Assembly: GCA_965207165.1 (NCBI GenBank)
Contig: OZ242265.1
Location: 2,108,001-2,172,000 of the forward strand
Reading direction: 5' to 3'
Source of the DNA: JAAXHV01 sp965207165
Lineage (GTDB): Bacteria > Pseudomonadota > Gammaproteobacteria > Eutrophobiales > Eutrophobiaceae
DNA length: 64,000 nucleotides
Positions 39,190 through 48,879 of this stretch are shown here, piece by piece. Positions within the stretch are counted from its first letter, which is position 1. Every line of letters begins with the position of its first letter. Under the pieces are notes generated by a model. It made no database searches and was not told the DNA's origin. It saw only the letters and a program-made list of their open reading frames with translations. A program made the position numbers and the translations under genes.

Positions 39190-41571
39190 TCAGCCTGACT
39201 TCTTTTTCCTGCGGCGGCGTGCTGCAGGGGGCGCGGCTATCAGGGCCCGGCATTCTTCCAGTGTCAGGTCGCCGGGCTCTTTGTCCTTGGGAATCTTCAC
39301 GTTCTTTTTGCCGTCTGTTATATACGGTCCATAGCGCCCATTCAGTATGGAAATCCCTTCTTTTTCAAACACCTTGATATATTTCTCGGCATCCGCCGCT
39401 TTCTTCTCCCGCACCAGTTCCAGGGCCCGCGGCAAATCCACCGTGTAGGGATCATCGGCCTCTTCCAGTGAGACGAACTTGTTGTCATAGCGGACGTAAG
39501 GACCGTATCGCCCGACGTTAACGCTGATCTTCTCGCCCTCTTCCGAGACACCCAGTTCCCTGGGCAGGCGAAACAGTTCCAGGGCTTCATCCATGCTGAC
39601 GGAATCCATGCGCTGATCGGCGCGCAGGTTTGCGAATTTCGGTTTTTCCTCGTCTTCCCTGGTGCCGACCTGAACATACGCGCCGTAACGCCCCATCCTG
39701 ACCGTAACGGGTCGCCCCGATTCAGGATCGTTGCCCAGGTTGCGCGGCGTTACCGCTTCATCGCGGCTTACCCCTCCTTCCTTCTCCTTGATGCGGGCCG
39801 AGAACGGTTCCCAGAACTCTTTCATAAGCGGGCGCCATTCCTTTTCCCCCCTGGACACGGCATCGAGTTCATCTTCCAGTTTTGCGGTAAAGTCGTAGTT
39901 TACGTAGCTGGTAAAATGCTCCGTCAGGAACTTGTTGACGATACGCCCGACGTCGGTAGGAACAAAGCGCTTCTTCTCCAGCTCCACGTATTCGCGGTTA
40001 CGCAGGGTTGAAATGATGGCGGCATAGGTCGAAGGCCGGCCGATACCGTACTCTTCCAGGGTCTTGACCAGGGTCGCCTCGGAAAAGCGCGGAGGCGGCT
40101 CGGTAAAATGCTGTTCAGGCCGGATTTTCAACAGGGTTGCCATGTCACCGGCCTGCAGCGGGGGCAGTTTTCCGTCCGCTGCCTCACCGGGTTGTGCCTG
40201 TTTCTGGTCGTCTTTTCCTTCGGTGTAAAGAACGGTGAAGCCTTTTTCAACTACGGTAGCGCCGTTGGCGCGCAACAGCGCGCCGGGTCCACAGGCGAAA
40301 TCAACTGCGACCGTATCGATGACCGCATGGGCCATCTGGCTTGCCAGCGCCCGCTTCCAGATCAGATCGTACAGCCGGTACTGATCCCAGGATAATTTCT
40401 GCTTAATCTCCTGAGGCACGCGGAATATGGACGTCGGGCGGACCGCCTCGTGGGCCTCCTGCGCGTTTTTCGACCTGGTTTTAAAGCGGCGGGCGTGCTC
40501 AGGCAGGTAGTCTGTTCCGTACTTTGTTTCGATGAAACTGCGCATTTCACGGATTGCTTCTGCAGCCAGGCTGACCGAGTCGGTCCTCATGTAGGTAATC
40601 AGGCCGACTGACCCTTCACCCGTATCAATGCCTTCGTATAACTGTTGCGCGATGCGCATGGTCTGCGCTGCGGTGAAGCCCAGTTTTCTCACTGCCTCCT
40701 GTTGCAGGGTGGAGGTGATGAACGGCGGCGCTGGATGGCGTTTGCGCTGTTTCCGGTCAACCTTGCTGACGACCAGGACGCCTATGCCCGCTGCGCTTCC
40801 GGCGTCCGGATCTTCCCGGCCCGCAGCCTCGCTGACCTGGGCGGCGGCGCTGTCTTCCAGGTGACCGGCAACCTGTTGCGCCCGCTCTCCGTCCGTAATA
40901 GTGAATTGCTCAACCTTGTTGTCATCAAACCGTACCAGGCGGGCGGAAAAACCCGTGCCGGACCGCTTCAGGTCGGCCTCGACAGTCCAGTATTCACGTG
41001 TCTTGAACTGTTCTATTTCCTCTTCGCGCTCGACGATCATGCGCAGGGCCGGGCTCTGTACCCGCCCGGCAGACAAGCCGGTGCGTATTTTCTTCCATAA
41101 CAGCGGGGACAGGTTGAAACCCACCAGGTAATCCAGTGCGCGCCGGGCCTGCTGGGCATTGATCAGGTCCCATGAAAGTTCTCCGGGACTTTCCAGTGCG
41201 CGTAATACCGCATCTTTTGTTACTTCATGAAAGACCACGCGCTTGACTTCTTTCTGCTCCAGCACGCCCCGGTCATTAAGCAACTCGTACAGGTGCCATG
41301 AGATTGCCTCGCCCTCCCTGTCGGGGTCAGTGGCCAGGTACAGGACGTCTGATTTCTTCAGCGCCCGGGCTATGGCGTCAACGGAACGGGAATTCCTGTC
41401 GATGAGTTCATACTGCATGGCAAAGTCCTTTTCCGGCTTGACGGCGCCCGATTTCGGTAACAGGTCACGCACATGGCCGTTGGAGGCCATCACGGTATAT
41501 CCGCTACCCAGATAGCGATTCAGGGTTCTAGCTTTTGCAGGGGATTCAACTATTACTAATGCCGCTGTCAT
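39190..41571 (-). CDS. topA: DNA topoisomerase I (form without C-terminal zinc ribbons)
   Basis: The 793-residue protein has the TOPRIM motifs (Glu9 in VIVESPAKA, TDPDREGE at 81-88) and the DNA-cutting Tyr327 in GLITYMRTDS. It relaxes negatively supercoiled DNA. The E. coli enzyme is 865 residues with C4 zinc ribbons at the end. Here the C-terminal part instead has repeated TopoI_C-like units (GNDPESGRPVTVRMGRYGAYVQ, ISVNVGRYGPYVRY, ILNGRYGPYITDGKKN) and ends in a basic RRRRKKKSG tail. That form is common in several proteobacterial lineages. It follows dprA on the same strand with no smg gene between them. Confidence 0.96.
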   Translation of the reverse strand: MTAALVIVESPAKARTLNRYLGSGYTVMASNGHVRDLLPKSGAVKPEKDFAMQYELIDRNSRSVDAIARALKKSDVLYLATDPDREGEAISWHLYELLNDRGVLEQKEVKRVVFHEVTKDAVLRALESPGELSWDLINAQQARRALDYLVGFNLSPLLWKKIRTGLSAGRVQSPALRMIVEREEEIEQFKTREYWTVEADLKRSGTGFSARLVRFDDNKVEQFTITDGERAQQVAGHLEDSAAAQVSEAAGREDPDAGSAAGIGVLVVSKVDRKQRKRHPAPPFITSTLQQEAVRKLGFTAAQTMRIAQQLYEGIDTGEGSVGLITYMRTDSVSLAAEAIREMRSFIETKYGTDYLPEHARRFKTRSKNAQEAHEAVRPTSIFRVPQEIKQKLSWDQYRLYDLIWKRALASQMAHAVIDTVAVDFACGPGALLRANGATVVEKGFTVLYTEGKDDQKQAQPGEAADGKLPPLQAGDMATLLKIRPEQHFTEPPPRFSEATLVKTLEEYGIGRPSTYAAIISTLRNREYVELEKKRFVPTDVGRIVNKFLTEHFTSYVNYDFTAKLEDELDAVSRGEKEWRPLMKEFWEPFSARIKEKEGGVSRDEAVTPRNLGNDPESGRPVTVRMGRYGAYVQVGTREDEEKPKFANLRADQRMDSVSMDEALELFRLPRELGVSEEGEKISVNVGRYGPYVRYDNKFVSLEEADDPYTVDLPRALELVREKKAADAEKYIKVFEKEGISILNGRYGPYITDGKKNVKIPKDKEPGDLTLEECRALIAAPPAARRRRKKKSG

Positions 41572-41645
41572 GTTTTATTTTTTGTTTATTATTTTTTTCT
41601 CTACGCCGGCGACGCAGGCTGCTTACGGCAGACCTGCTCCGGCAA

Positions 41646-42770
41646 TCACAGTTTGTGTTTACCGCGAATATATGAGCCCGGCGCCACCGCCGTGATCAAT
41701 CCCTCGAGTTCCAGGTTCAACAGTTTACCCGTTATGTCCCCTATGCCGAGATTCGTCATGTCAACGATGTCATCCACGCTGGTGGGCTCATACCCTATAT
41801 TATCAAGCAGTACTTTTTCCTGTTCGTCAAGTCCCTTGATCGTTCCGGGTTGCGGCGCAGCCGCCGCACGGGAGACCCCGGCGAATTCCTCGAACCAGCT
41901 GAGGGCGGCAAATATATCCTCCACCCGCTGCGCCAGCGCCGCACCTTCGCGCAACAGTCCATGGCAACCCTGCTTCATGGGATTGCGGATGGAACCGGGT
42001 ACGGCAAAAACCTCCCGGTTCTGATCCAGGGCATGTTTTGCCGTGATCAGCGAACCGCTCCCGTGTGCCGCCTCAACCACCAGGACACCGGCGCTGAGAC
42101 CGCTGATGATACGGTTACGGCGCGGAAAATTCCCTGCATAGGGTTGCCGGGACAGCGGGAATTCAGAGACCAGCGCCCCCTCTTCGCTGATTTGCGCGGC
42201 CAGGCCGGCATTGGTCCTCGGGTAAATTCGCTCCAGCCCGCTGCCCAGCACCGCCACGGTCCTGCCGCGTTGCGCCAGGGCGCCCCGGTGGGCCTCGGCA
42301 TCTATCCCCTGGGCCAGGCCGCTGGTAACGGTAATCCCATGCGCTGCCAGTTGGCCGGCAAAATACCGGGCATCGCTGCGGCCGTCAACGGTCGGTCTGC
42401 GACTCCCGACCACGGCAACCTGGTCCGTCATCAGCACAGCGGGGTCGCCGCACACCAGCAGTACCGGCGGCGGCGCTGCTATCTGTTTCAACAGGGGCGG
42501 ATAACCCGGGCCGGTGAACGGGATCAGGTGATGGTGCGGGCGTTCCAGCCAGCGGAGCTCATGCTCAATTTCCTTACGGTCGGGTTTGCGCAGGCATTCC
42601 AGGACTTTTTCCGGCAGGTGTGAGCGATTGATCAACCCCGTCCCGGCGGCATGAACAACGGCTTCCGGCGTTTTGAAACTTTCCAGGAGCAGGTGCAGGT
42701 TGTGTTCAGCTACTGCCCCGGCATGTAGCAGTACCAGCCAGGAATGCTGTTGGGAATTAACTGTGTCCAC
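41646..42770 (-). CDS. dprA: DNA processing protein DprA (Smf)
   Basis: The 374-residue protein has a central Rossmann-like domain: VVGSRRPTVDGRSDARYFAGQLAAHGITVTSGLAQGIDAEAHRGAL, then VLGSGLERIYPRTNAGLA and FPLSRQPYAGNFPRRNRIISGLS. A C-terminal winged helix of the DprA type is suggested by the last ~60 residues. DprA loads RecA on incoming single-stranded DNA during natural transformation and helps recombination. Its presence does not prove competence. It is divergent from def (190 bases) and upstream of topA, the common gammaproteobacterial order. Confidence 0.95.
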   Translation of the reverse strand: MDTVNSQQHSWLVLLHAGAVAEHNLHLLLESFKTPEAVVHAAGTGLINRSHLPEKVLECLRKPDRKEIEHELRWLERPHHHLIPFTGPGYPPLLKQIAAPPPVLLVCGDPAVLMTDQVAVVGSRRPTVDGRSDARYFAGQLAAHGITVTSGLAQGIDAEAHRGALAQRGRTVAVLGSGLERIYPRTNAGLAAQISEEGALVSEFPLSRQPYAGNFPRRNRIISGLSAGVLVVEAAHGSGSLITAKHALDQNREVFAVPGSIRNPMKQGCHGLLREGAALAQRVEDIFAALSWFEEFAGVSRAAAAPQPGTIKGLDEQEKVLLDNIGYEPTSVDDIVDMTNLGIGDITGKLLNLELEGLITAVAPGSYIRGKHKL

Positions 42771-42884
42771 CGATATCCTCCCTGATATGTTCAGTTACTG
42801 TAGATAGAGCTGCAAAGACGTCCCTTGCAGGATATACGGAAGTTTAGGCCCGGGCCGGGTCTGGTGTCAATGGTAAACCCGGTC

Positions 42885-42914
42885 TTTACATATGGCACTT
42901 TTATTAAGGATAAT
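42885..42914 (+). promoter_or_regulatory. Probable promoter of def-fmt-rsmB
   Basis: TTTACA (42885-42890) and GATAAT (42909-42914) are separated by 18 bases, 46 bases upstream of the def start. Both hexamers are near consensus, and the position in the dprA/def gap suits the operon promoter. Confidence 0.55.
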
Positions 42915-42960
42915 GGTCCAAGGTGTACCTCGCTGACGGTACTGCAACAAGGCAAAGTCA

Positions 42961-43467
42961 ATGTCAAAATTAACCGTATTACATTTTCCGGATCCGCGCT
43001 TGCGCAAAAAGGCGCGTCCTGTTGCCGGTGTTGACGCGGGCATCAGGCAACTGTCCGGAGACATGCTGGAAACCATGTACGCGGAAAACGGCATCGGCCT
43101 GGCCGCCACCCAGGTGAATGTACAGCAGCGGGTGATAGTTATGGACCTGTCGGCAGAGAGAGACGCTCCGATGACCCTGGTGAACCCGGAAATTCTGGAA
43201 AAATCCGGCACGGAGGAAATGGAGGAAGGTTGTCTTTCGGTGCCCGGATACAGCGACCTCGTTCAGCGGGCGGAAAAGATCAGCTACCGTTACCTCAACC
43301 TGGATGGGGAGTTAATCGAGGAGGAAGCCGACGGCCTGCGTGCGGTCTGTATCCAGCACGAGATAGATCATCTCGACGGGAAACTGTTCATCGATTACCT
43401 GTCGCCGATAAAAAAACGGCGTATCCGCAAGAAAATAGAGAAGCAGAGCAAGATCCGCGCCTTGTGA
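42961..43467 (+). CDS. def: Peptide deformylase
   Basis: The 168-residue protein has all three metal-site motifs: GIGLAATQ at 44-51, EEGCLSVPG with Cys91, and QHEIDHLDG with His133, Glu134 and His137. It removes the formyl group from the initiator methionine of new proteins. An AAGG about nine bases upstream serves as a ribosome site. It is the first gene of an operon with fmt and rsmB; its stop overlaps the fmt start. Confidence 0.97.
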   Translation: MSKLTVLHFPDPRLRKKARPVAGVDAGIRQLSGDMLETMYAENGIGLAATQVNVQQRVIVMDLSAERDAPMTLVNPEILEKSGTEEMEEGCLSVPGYSDLVQRAEKISYRYLNLDGELIEEEADGLRAVCIQHEIDHLDGKLFIDYLSPIKKRRIRKKIEKQSKIRAL

Positions 43468-44387
43468 ACCTCTCCTTTGCCGGCACGCCTGATATTGCGG
43501 CAGTCATCCTCGAGGCGCTGCTGAAAAGTCCGCAGCATAGAGTCAGGCACGTCTACACCCAGCCGGACCGGCCGTCAGGACGCGGCAGGAAAACCCGCCC
43601 GGGTCCGGTCAAGCAGGTTGCCGAACAGTTCGCAATACCCGTCAGGCAACCCGCGACCCGGGCCGAACTCGAGCAGGATGCCGGCCTGGCCGGCATCGAC
43701 GCGTTAATAGTCGTCGCTTACGGCCTGATACTCCCGGCATCGGTCCTGTCCCGGCCCCGCCACGGTTGCATCAACGTCCACTTCTCGCTACTGCCCAGGT
43801 GGCGCGGCGCGGCCCCGGTGCAACGGGCGATCCAGGCCGGCGACGGGGAAACCGGTGTCTCCATCATGCTCATGGACAGCGGCATCGATACCGGGAAAAT
43901 ACTGTTGCAGGACTCCTGCGTTATCGGCAACACCGATACCGCCTTATCCCTGTCGGAACGGCTGGCGTCGCTGGGAAGTGATTGCCTGCTCGAGGCCCTG
44001 GACGGCCTGGAGACGCGCATCGCCAATTCGAAACGACAGGACGACAGCGCGGCGACCTACGCCCGCAAAATCGGAAAACAGGAGGCGGAAATTGACTGGC
44101 GCATGGACGCGCAACAAATAGGAAGGACTATTCGCGCCTTCAACCCGGCGCCGGTTGCCTTTACCAGTCTTGATAACGTGAAAATACGCGTCTGGGAAGC
44201 CGTCACCCTGGACGCCGGGCCAGGCAGGGAACCGGGTGAGGTAGTCGCCTACAGCCCGGAAGGGCTGGATGTGGCCGCCGGGAGCGGAGCCCTGCGCATT
44301 CTCACCCTGCAACTGGAAGGTAAGAAAAAACAGGGCATCCGGGAGATCCATAACGGCTATCCCCGCCTTTTCGTCCCGGAAAAATGA
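43464..44387 (+). CDS. fmt: Methionyl-tRNA formyltransferase
   Basis: The start is GTG 43464, overlapping the def stop in GTGA, giving 307 residues from MNLSFAGTPDIAAVIL. The open frame extends further upstream (to 43230), but that part lies inside def and has no Fmt similarity. Motifs are GCINVHFSLLPRWRGAAPVQRAI (formyl-donor and catalytic region) and MLMDSGIDTGKIL. A C-terminal domain starts near FNPAPVAFTSL. The enzyme formylates Met-tRNAi with 10-formyl-THF. It lies between def and rsmB with overlaps on both sides, so translation is coupled. Confidence 0.96.
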   Translation: MNLSFAGTPDIAAVILEALLKSPQHRVRHVYTQPDRPSGRGRKTRPGPVKQVAEQFAIPVRQPATRAELEQDAGLAGIDALIVVAYGLILPASVLSRPRHGCINVHFSLLPRWRGAAPVQRAIQAGDGETGVSIMLMDSGIDTGKILLQDSCVIGNTDTALSLSERLASLGSDCLLEALDGLETRIANSKRQDDSAATYARKIGKQEAEIDWRMDAQQIGRTIRAFNPAPVAFTSLDNVKIRVWEAVTLDAGPGREPGEVVAYSPEGLDVAAGSGALRILTLQLEGKKKQGIREIHNGYPRLFVPEK

Positions 44388-45685
44388 ACCTGCGCGCGCT
44401 TGCCGCAAAGGCTGTCTGCCGTGTTGTCGAAAGCGGACTGACCCTGGACGCGGCCCTGGCGGAGTGCCTGCCTGGTGTCGAGCGCCGGGACGATCGCGGG
44501 TTCCTCAAGGAACTCAGCTTCGGCACGCTGCGCTGGTACGATCAACTGGCGTTCCTGCTGGAACGGTACCTGGGCAAACCCCTGAAAGCGCGGGACCGGG
44601 ATATCGGGATACTTATCCTGGTCGGCCTCTACCAGCTACACCACATCGATACGCCCGCCCATGCGGCCACCTCGGAAACGGTAAACGCAGCGGTTGAACT
44701 GGATAAGGAATGGGCAAAACCCCTGGTCAACGCGGTGCTGAGGCGTTCGCAACGGGACTACCCCCGGCTCAAAGCGGAACTGGCCCGCTACCCTGACGCG
44801 AATTATTCCCACCCGGCCTGGCTGGTAGACAGTATCAGACAGGACTGGCCCGTTCTGTGGGAGGACATACTGCAGGCCAACAATGTACGGCCTCCGCAAC
44901 ACTTGCGGGTAAACGGATTGCGCACTTCCCGGGAAAACTACCTGGAAGATCTGCAGCAGGCCGGGATTCCGGCACAACAATGCGACCTGGCGCCCGGCGC
45001 GATACAGGTGCTCGATCCGGTTGACGTCACCCGGCTGCCCGGTTTTGACGACGGTGATGTATCGGTACAGGATGCCGGCGCCCAGCTTGCGGCAACCCTG
45101 CTGGAACCGCAACCGGGGCAGCGCGTGCTGGATGCCTGCGCGGCCCCGGGAGGGAAAACCGCCCATATCTGCGAACTACAACCGGCCATTGCTGAAATTA
45201 CGGCCCTGGACATCGATGAAAAACGCCTGGAGAGGCTGCGCGACACCCTGGGCAGGCTGAAACTGGATGTAACCGTGACCAGGGCGGACGCAGCCAGGAC
45301 GGACACCTGGTGGGACGGACGCCTGTTCGACCGCATACTACTGGATGCACCGTGCAGCGCCACCGGGGTCATCCGCCGCCATCCCGACATCAAACGCCTG
45401 AAATCCCCGGAGCAGGTCCCTGCCCTGCAAACCAGCCAGACAGAACTGCTCGCGGCCCTGTGGCCGTTGCTGAAACCGGGCGGCAGGCTGCTCTATTCAA
45501 CCTGCTCCCTGCTGCATGATGAGAACGACCGGGTAATCGAAACATTCCTGGAAAACCATCCCCCGGCAGAGCTTGAAACCATCCCGGCGGAATGGGGCTG
45601 CGCTACCGGATACGGCCGGCAACTGTTGCCCTGCCTTGACGATACTGACGGGTTCTACTATGCGGTGTTGACCCGGGCGGCTTGA
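44384..45685 (+). CDS. rsmB: 16S rRNA cytosine(967)-C5 methyltransferase
   Basis: The 433-residue protein overlaps the fmt stop by four bases (ATGA). It has an N-terminal NusB-like domain (to about residue 140), the SAM-binding DACAAPGGKT at 250-259, and the two catalytic cysteines of RNA m5C methyltransferases, Cys324 in DAPCSATG and Cys374 in YSTCS. It methylates C967 of 16S rRNA. Gene order def-fmt-rsmB is conserved in gammaproteobacteria. The next gene, an IclR regulator, begins after 65 bases and belongs to another unit. Confidence 0.96.
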   Translation: MNLRALAAKAVCRVVESGLTLDAALAECLPGVERRDDRGFLKELSFGTLRWYDQLAFLLERYLGKPLKARDRDIGILILVGLYQLHHIDTPAHAATSETVNAAVELDKEWAKPLVNAVLRRSQRDYPRLKAELARYPDANYSHPAWLVDSIRQDWPVLWEDILQANNVRPPQHLRVNGLRTSRENYLEDLQQAGIPAQQCDLAPGAIQVLDPVDVTRLPGFDDGDVSVQDAGAQLAATLLEPQPGQRVLDACAAPGGKTAHICELQPAIAEITALDIDEKRLERLRDTLGRLKLDVTVTRADAARTDTWWDGRLFDRILLDAPCSATGVIRRHPDIKRLKSPEQVPALQTSQTELLAALWPLLKPGGRLLYSTCSLLHDENDRVIETFLENHPPAELETIPAEWGCATGYGRQLLPCLDDTDGFYYAVLTRAA

Positions 45686-45750
45686 CGGCTAACCCTTACA
45701 ATGTCTAAATAGAATAAACTTCAAGCCGCCACTTCCACGACCACAGACCC

Positions 45751-46533
45751 ATGATTTCAACAGATTCGAAAGATTTCATCGGCTCAATCGCACGCTGCAT
45801 GAAAGTCATCACGGCGTTTGATGCTGAGGATGTTGAAATGTCGCCGGCGGACGTGGCCGCAAAAACCGGCCTGACGCGGGCGACGGCCAGGAGGATACTG
45901 TTGACCCTGACTTCCCTGGGGTATGTGGCCAGTGACGGCAAGTGGTTCCGGTTGTCGCCAAAAATGCTCGATCTGGGGTTTGCTTACCTGGCTTCCATGC
46001 GGATTGGCGAGGTGATCCAGCCGATTATCAATGCCGCGAGCAAGAAGGTTGGAGAAACGTGCGCGATCTCGGTACTGGAGGGTGAGGATATTGTCAGTAT
46101 AGCCCACAGCTCGTTCGATCGTTTCGACCAGGTGACGTTCTATCCCGGGACACACATGCCGGCCTGTACGTCGGCCGCCGGGAGGGTGATGCTGGCGCAC
46201 CAGACTACGGAAAAGCTCGATGCGTACCTGAGGAATGTCAGGTTTAAGCGCCACACACCGAACACGATTACCAACAGAACGGATTTAATCAATGAACTGG
46301 AACAGGTAAAGCGGCAGGGATATGCCCGCGTTGACGGAGAACTCGAAGTCGGCCTGTATACGCTGGCGGCGCCGATTTTCAACACTGATAAACTTCCCAT
46401 AGCCGCCGTCACTTTCGGTGGTAACGTCGCTCGCATCAATGATGGGAACATCGAAACGAAATACCTGCCTGAATTATTCAAAGTTGCGACACGATTAAGT
46501 CGACTGTTGCCGAACAGGCATTCGATTATTTGA
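45751..46533 (+). CDS. IclR-family transcriptional regulator (PcaR/PobR-like)
   Basis: The 260-residue protein has an N-terminal winged helix (MSPADVAAKTGLTRATARRILLTLTSLGYVAS) and the IclR effector domain with GEDIVSIAHSSF, MPACTSAAGRVMLAH and LYTLAAPIF. The pattern is close to the PcaR/PobR/CatR-type IclR proteins that govern aromatic-acid catabolism. It lies directly before an MFS transporter gene (14-base gap), so they share a transcript. A candidate site, CTCGGAATTCCGAG at 55263-55276, resembles IclR-type palindromes but is 10 kb away; the link is only a suggestion. Confidence 0.92.
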   Translation: MISTDSKDFIGSIARCMKVITAFDAEDVEMSPADVAAKTGLTRATARRILLTLTSLGYVASDGKWFRLSPKMLDLGFAYLASMRIGEVIQPIINAASKKVGETCAISVLEGEDIVSIAHSSFDRFDQVTFYPGTHMPACTSAAGRVMLAHQTTEKLDAYLRNVRFKRHTPNTITNRTDLINELEQVKRQGYARVDGELEVGLYTLAAPIFNTDKLPIAAVTFGGNVARINDGNIETKYLPELFKVATRLSRLLPNRHSII

Positions 46534-46547
46534 TTTTCGGGTGAATT

Positions 46548-47696
46548 ATGCAGGCTGACAAATTATTCCTGGCAGTAACTACCGCGAAGTTTATCAGTGT
46601 CCTCGGTCTCCTGTTGATGCCGGTGCAGATCGGGGCCATGATCGACGGCCTGGGCCTGGGTGAGGCCGCAATCGGTTTTCTGGCGACACTGGAATTTTCC
46701 GCGCTGGGGGCCGGTCTCATATTCGTTGCGCTAAACCCCTTGAAAACGTCGGCGCTGAGATACGCGCTGATTGGCGCCGCTTTGATAGTAACAGGCCAGA
46801 TAGCCTCCGCGCTGGTTACCGGGTATGGCGGTTTGACGGCATTGCGTTGTCTCGTCGGTTTTGGCGCGGGCCTCGCCAATGCGGCGGCAACGGTGACTAT
46901 TGCGGCGAATTTCAGGGAGCCCGAGCGTACCGCCGGCTATGCGTTCGGACTGGTCTACCTGGTAGGCGGCGCGCTCTACCTGGCATCACCGTATATGACC
47001 GGGTACGGGTACCATAAAGGCGTTTTCCTGAGCCTGGCCGTCGTCGTACTGGTGTGCACACCGTTACTTTTTGCCCTGCCGGACACACCGTTAAAAAAGA
47101 AAAAAAAGGCCGCCGCCGGACCGGACGCCATATTAAGCGTAACCGCTTTTTTGCTGTTTACCGCCGAGGTATTCCTGATGATCGGCATGGGCGCGGCATG
47201 GGCCTTCGGCGAGCGTATGGGACTGGCCGTTAACCTGACAACCCATGAGATCGGGTTTTATTTTGCCTGCACCATGATTGCGTCCATTGCCGGCTCGCTG
47301 TTCGCGGGTTGGCTGGGCACGCGCTACGGCAGGACGTTGCCTTTCGTCGTCTGTACGATACTGGTCGCCATCTGTTGCTATTTTATGGCTAACCCCGGTA
47401 TCGCCCTGGTCTATGTGATCTGCCTGCTGAGCTTTCAGGTGTTCCAGGCGTTGTTCATACCTTTTCTGATCGGGACGGGCGCGGCCCTGGAAAGCAGCGG
47501 GCGGCTGTCCGCTGCCGTGGTGGCGGTAGAGATCTTCAGCTTCGGCGTCGGAGGGGTCGCAGGCGGTGCGGTAGTCGAGGCGTTCGGCCTGGCGGCAGTA
47601 GGCTGGCTCGCGGCCCTGGGCGCTGTCGTCGCAATCCCGCTGCTCATTATGGTTTGCCGGCCCCTGGACCGGCAACAGCGTTCCGGGCTCGCTTGA
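46548..47696 (+). CDS. MFS transporter
   Basis: The 382-residue protein has about 12 hydrophobic segments and MFS features such as the ALRCLVGFGAGLANAAATVTIAANF region and a WLGTRYGRTLPF loop. A poly-Lys stretch (LKKKKKAAAG) marks the central cytoplasmic loop. It follows the IclR gene and probably carries the compound that regulator senses. Its last 50 bases overlap the end of the opposing MFS gene. The substrate is unknown; local context suggests an aromatic acid or amine. Confidence 0.85.
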   Translation: MQADKLFLAVTTAKFISVLGLLLMPVQIGAMIDGLGLGEAAIGFLATLEFSALGAGLIFVALNPLKTSALRYALIGAALIVTGQIASALVTGYGGLTALRCLVGFGAGLANAAATVTIAANFREPERTAGYAFGLVYLVGGALYLASPYMTGYGYHKGVFLSLAVVVLVCTPLLFALPDTPLKKKKKAAAGPDAILSVTAFLLFTAEVFLMIGMGAAWAFGERMGLAVNLTTHEIGFYFACTMIASIAGSLFAGWLGTRYGRTLPFVVCTILVAICCYFMANPGIALVYVICLLSFQVFQALFIPFLIGTGAALESSGRLSAAVVAVEIFSFGVGGVAGGAVVEAFGLAAVGWLAALGAVVAIPLLIMVCRPLDRQQRSGLA

Positions 47697-48858
47697 ACAT
47701 TTGGAGAAACAGGAAGTAACTGATCAATAGCAGGATTATGCTGACATAGATGACATTGGCGTACTGGTTGTCGACAATTACCAGCCCTGCCAGTACCGGA
47801 CCGGCCGACAGGCCGACACCCTGTAACACGGGCAACAGCACAACAGTGCGCCCGGTCCGGTCAAGACTGGCTATCCAGCCGTTCTGAAACGGGATAACGA
47901 AACTGTAAAAGAAGTTATAGACACATAACGCAGCCAGGTACAGCGCGGCCGACGGATGCCGCCCAACAGCCACAAGGGCGACGAACAACAGCGCATAACC
48001 GGTTGAAATGGCCGTGATGCGTTGTATCCTGCCGGCGAGCCAGGCAGGGACCAGGGCGCCGGTAAAACTGAACAGCAGGGAGACGGCCAAGGCGAATGCG
48101 ATGAAATCCGCGGCAAAACCTTCGGCATCTCCCAGCCTTTCCATGAACGACCAGATACTGTTCATGGACGCAAAGAACAATCCCACTGCCAGCAAACCGA
48201 TTAACGCTGCCGGGTGTATCGCAGCGGAGGCGTCATTCAAATCACGATTGCCACCCGGGTGTTCGGTCAAGGGATTGGCGCGTGGCGCCGCGTGGATACA
48301 CATCAGGGGCAACAGCGCCACCAGCCCGGTCATGACAAAAACAGCTTCTGCTCCCCATGCCGCCCACAGATGAGATGCGCCGTACAGGCACGTTGCACCC
48401 AGGAACACCTGCAACGCCATGGCATAGGCAAACTCCCGGTCAGGGTTGTCCGAAGCGCTTATTGTTGCGTACATGAACGCGCCCATCATCCCTGCGCCCC
48501 ACCCGGCCAGATAACGGCACGCAAGGATGGCTTCGTAACTTCCCGCCACACTGCACAACAGGTTGGAAATGACGACCAGCAAAACGGTGACAGGGAAAAC
48601 CCTGCGCCAATAGCAGCGGTGTATCCAGTAGCGGGCAGTGAACGCGGCGATGGTGCTCGCCGTCATGTCCGCCGATAACAGCAGGCCGACCTGCTTACCG
48701 TTAAAACCGTATGCTTCGGTGAATATACCGGCCCAGACGGGCAATAAATAATAGACTACCAGGCTTGCTGCAAAAATCAGGTAGGTAAGCCAGCGTGTCG
48801 CGGGGGCGTTGACATTGACAGGCTCCGGGTCCTGGTAGTCTTTGGGCAGAAAGATCAT
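47647..48858 (-). CDS. MFS transporter
   Basis: The 403-residue protein has about 12 hydrophobic segments and MFS character, with CRYLAGWGAGMMGAFMYATISASD as a counterpart of CLVGFGAGLANAAATVTIAA in the neighbouring transporter, so the two genes look distantly paralogous. It is the last gene of the minus-strand operon that begins at 55122 and follows the Rieske oxygenase gene after 21 bases. It meets the IclR-linked MFS gene tail to tail, with 50 bases of overlapping coding sequence. Probably it imports or exports the operon's substrate. Confidence 0.85.
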   Translation of the reverse strand: MIFLPKDYQDPEPVNVNAPATRWLTYLIFAASLVVYYLLPVWAGIFTEAYGFNGKQVGLLLSADMTASTIAAFTARYWIHRCYWRRVFPVTVLLVVISNLLCSVAGSYEAILACRYLAGWGAGMMGAFMYATISASDNPDREFAYAMALQVFLGATCLYGASHLWAAWGAEAVFVMTGLVALLPLMCIHAAPRANPLTEHPGGNRDLNDASAAIHPAALIGLLAVGLFFASMNSIWSFMERLGDAEGFAADFIAFALAVSLLFSFTGALVPAWLAGRIQRITAISTGYALLFVALVAVGRHPSAALYLAALCVYNFFYSFVIPFQNGWIASLDRTGRTVVLLPVLQGVGLSAGPVLAGLVIVDNQYANVIYVSIILLLISYFLFLQMFKRARNAVAGPGAGKP

Positions 48859-48879
48859 GTGTGTTTACTGTTATCAGGC

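Noticed and set aside
43230..43463. Upstream extension of the fmt reading frame into def
   Set aside because: The extension lies inside def in another frame and has no Fmt similarity; the GTG at 43464 overlapping the def stop gives a normal Fmt N-terminus.
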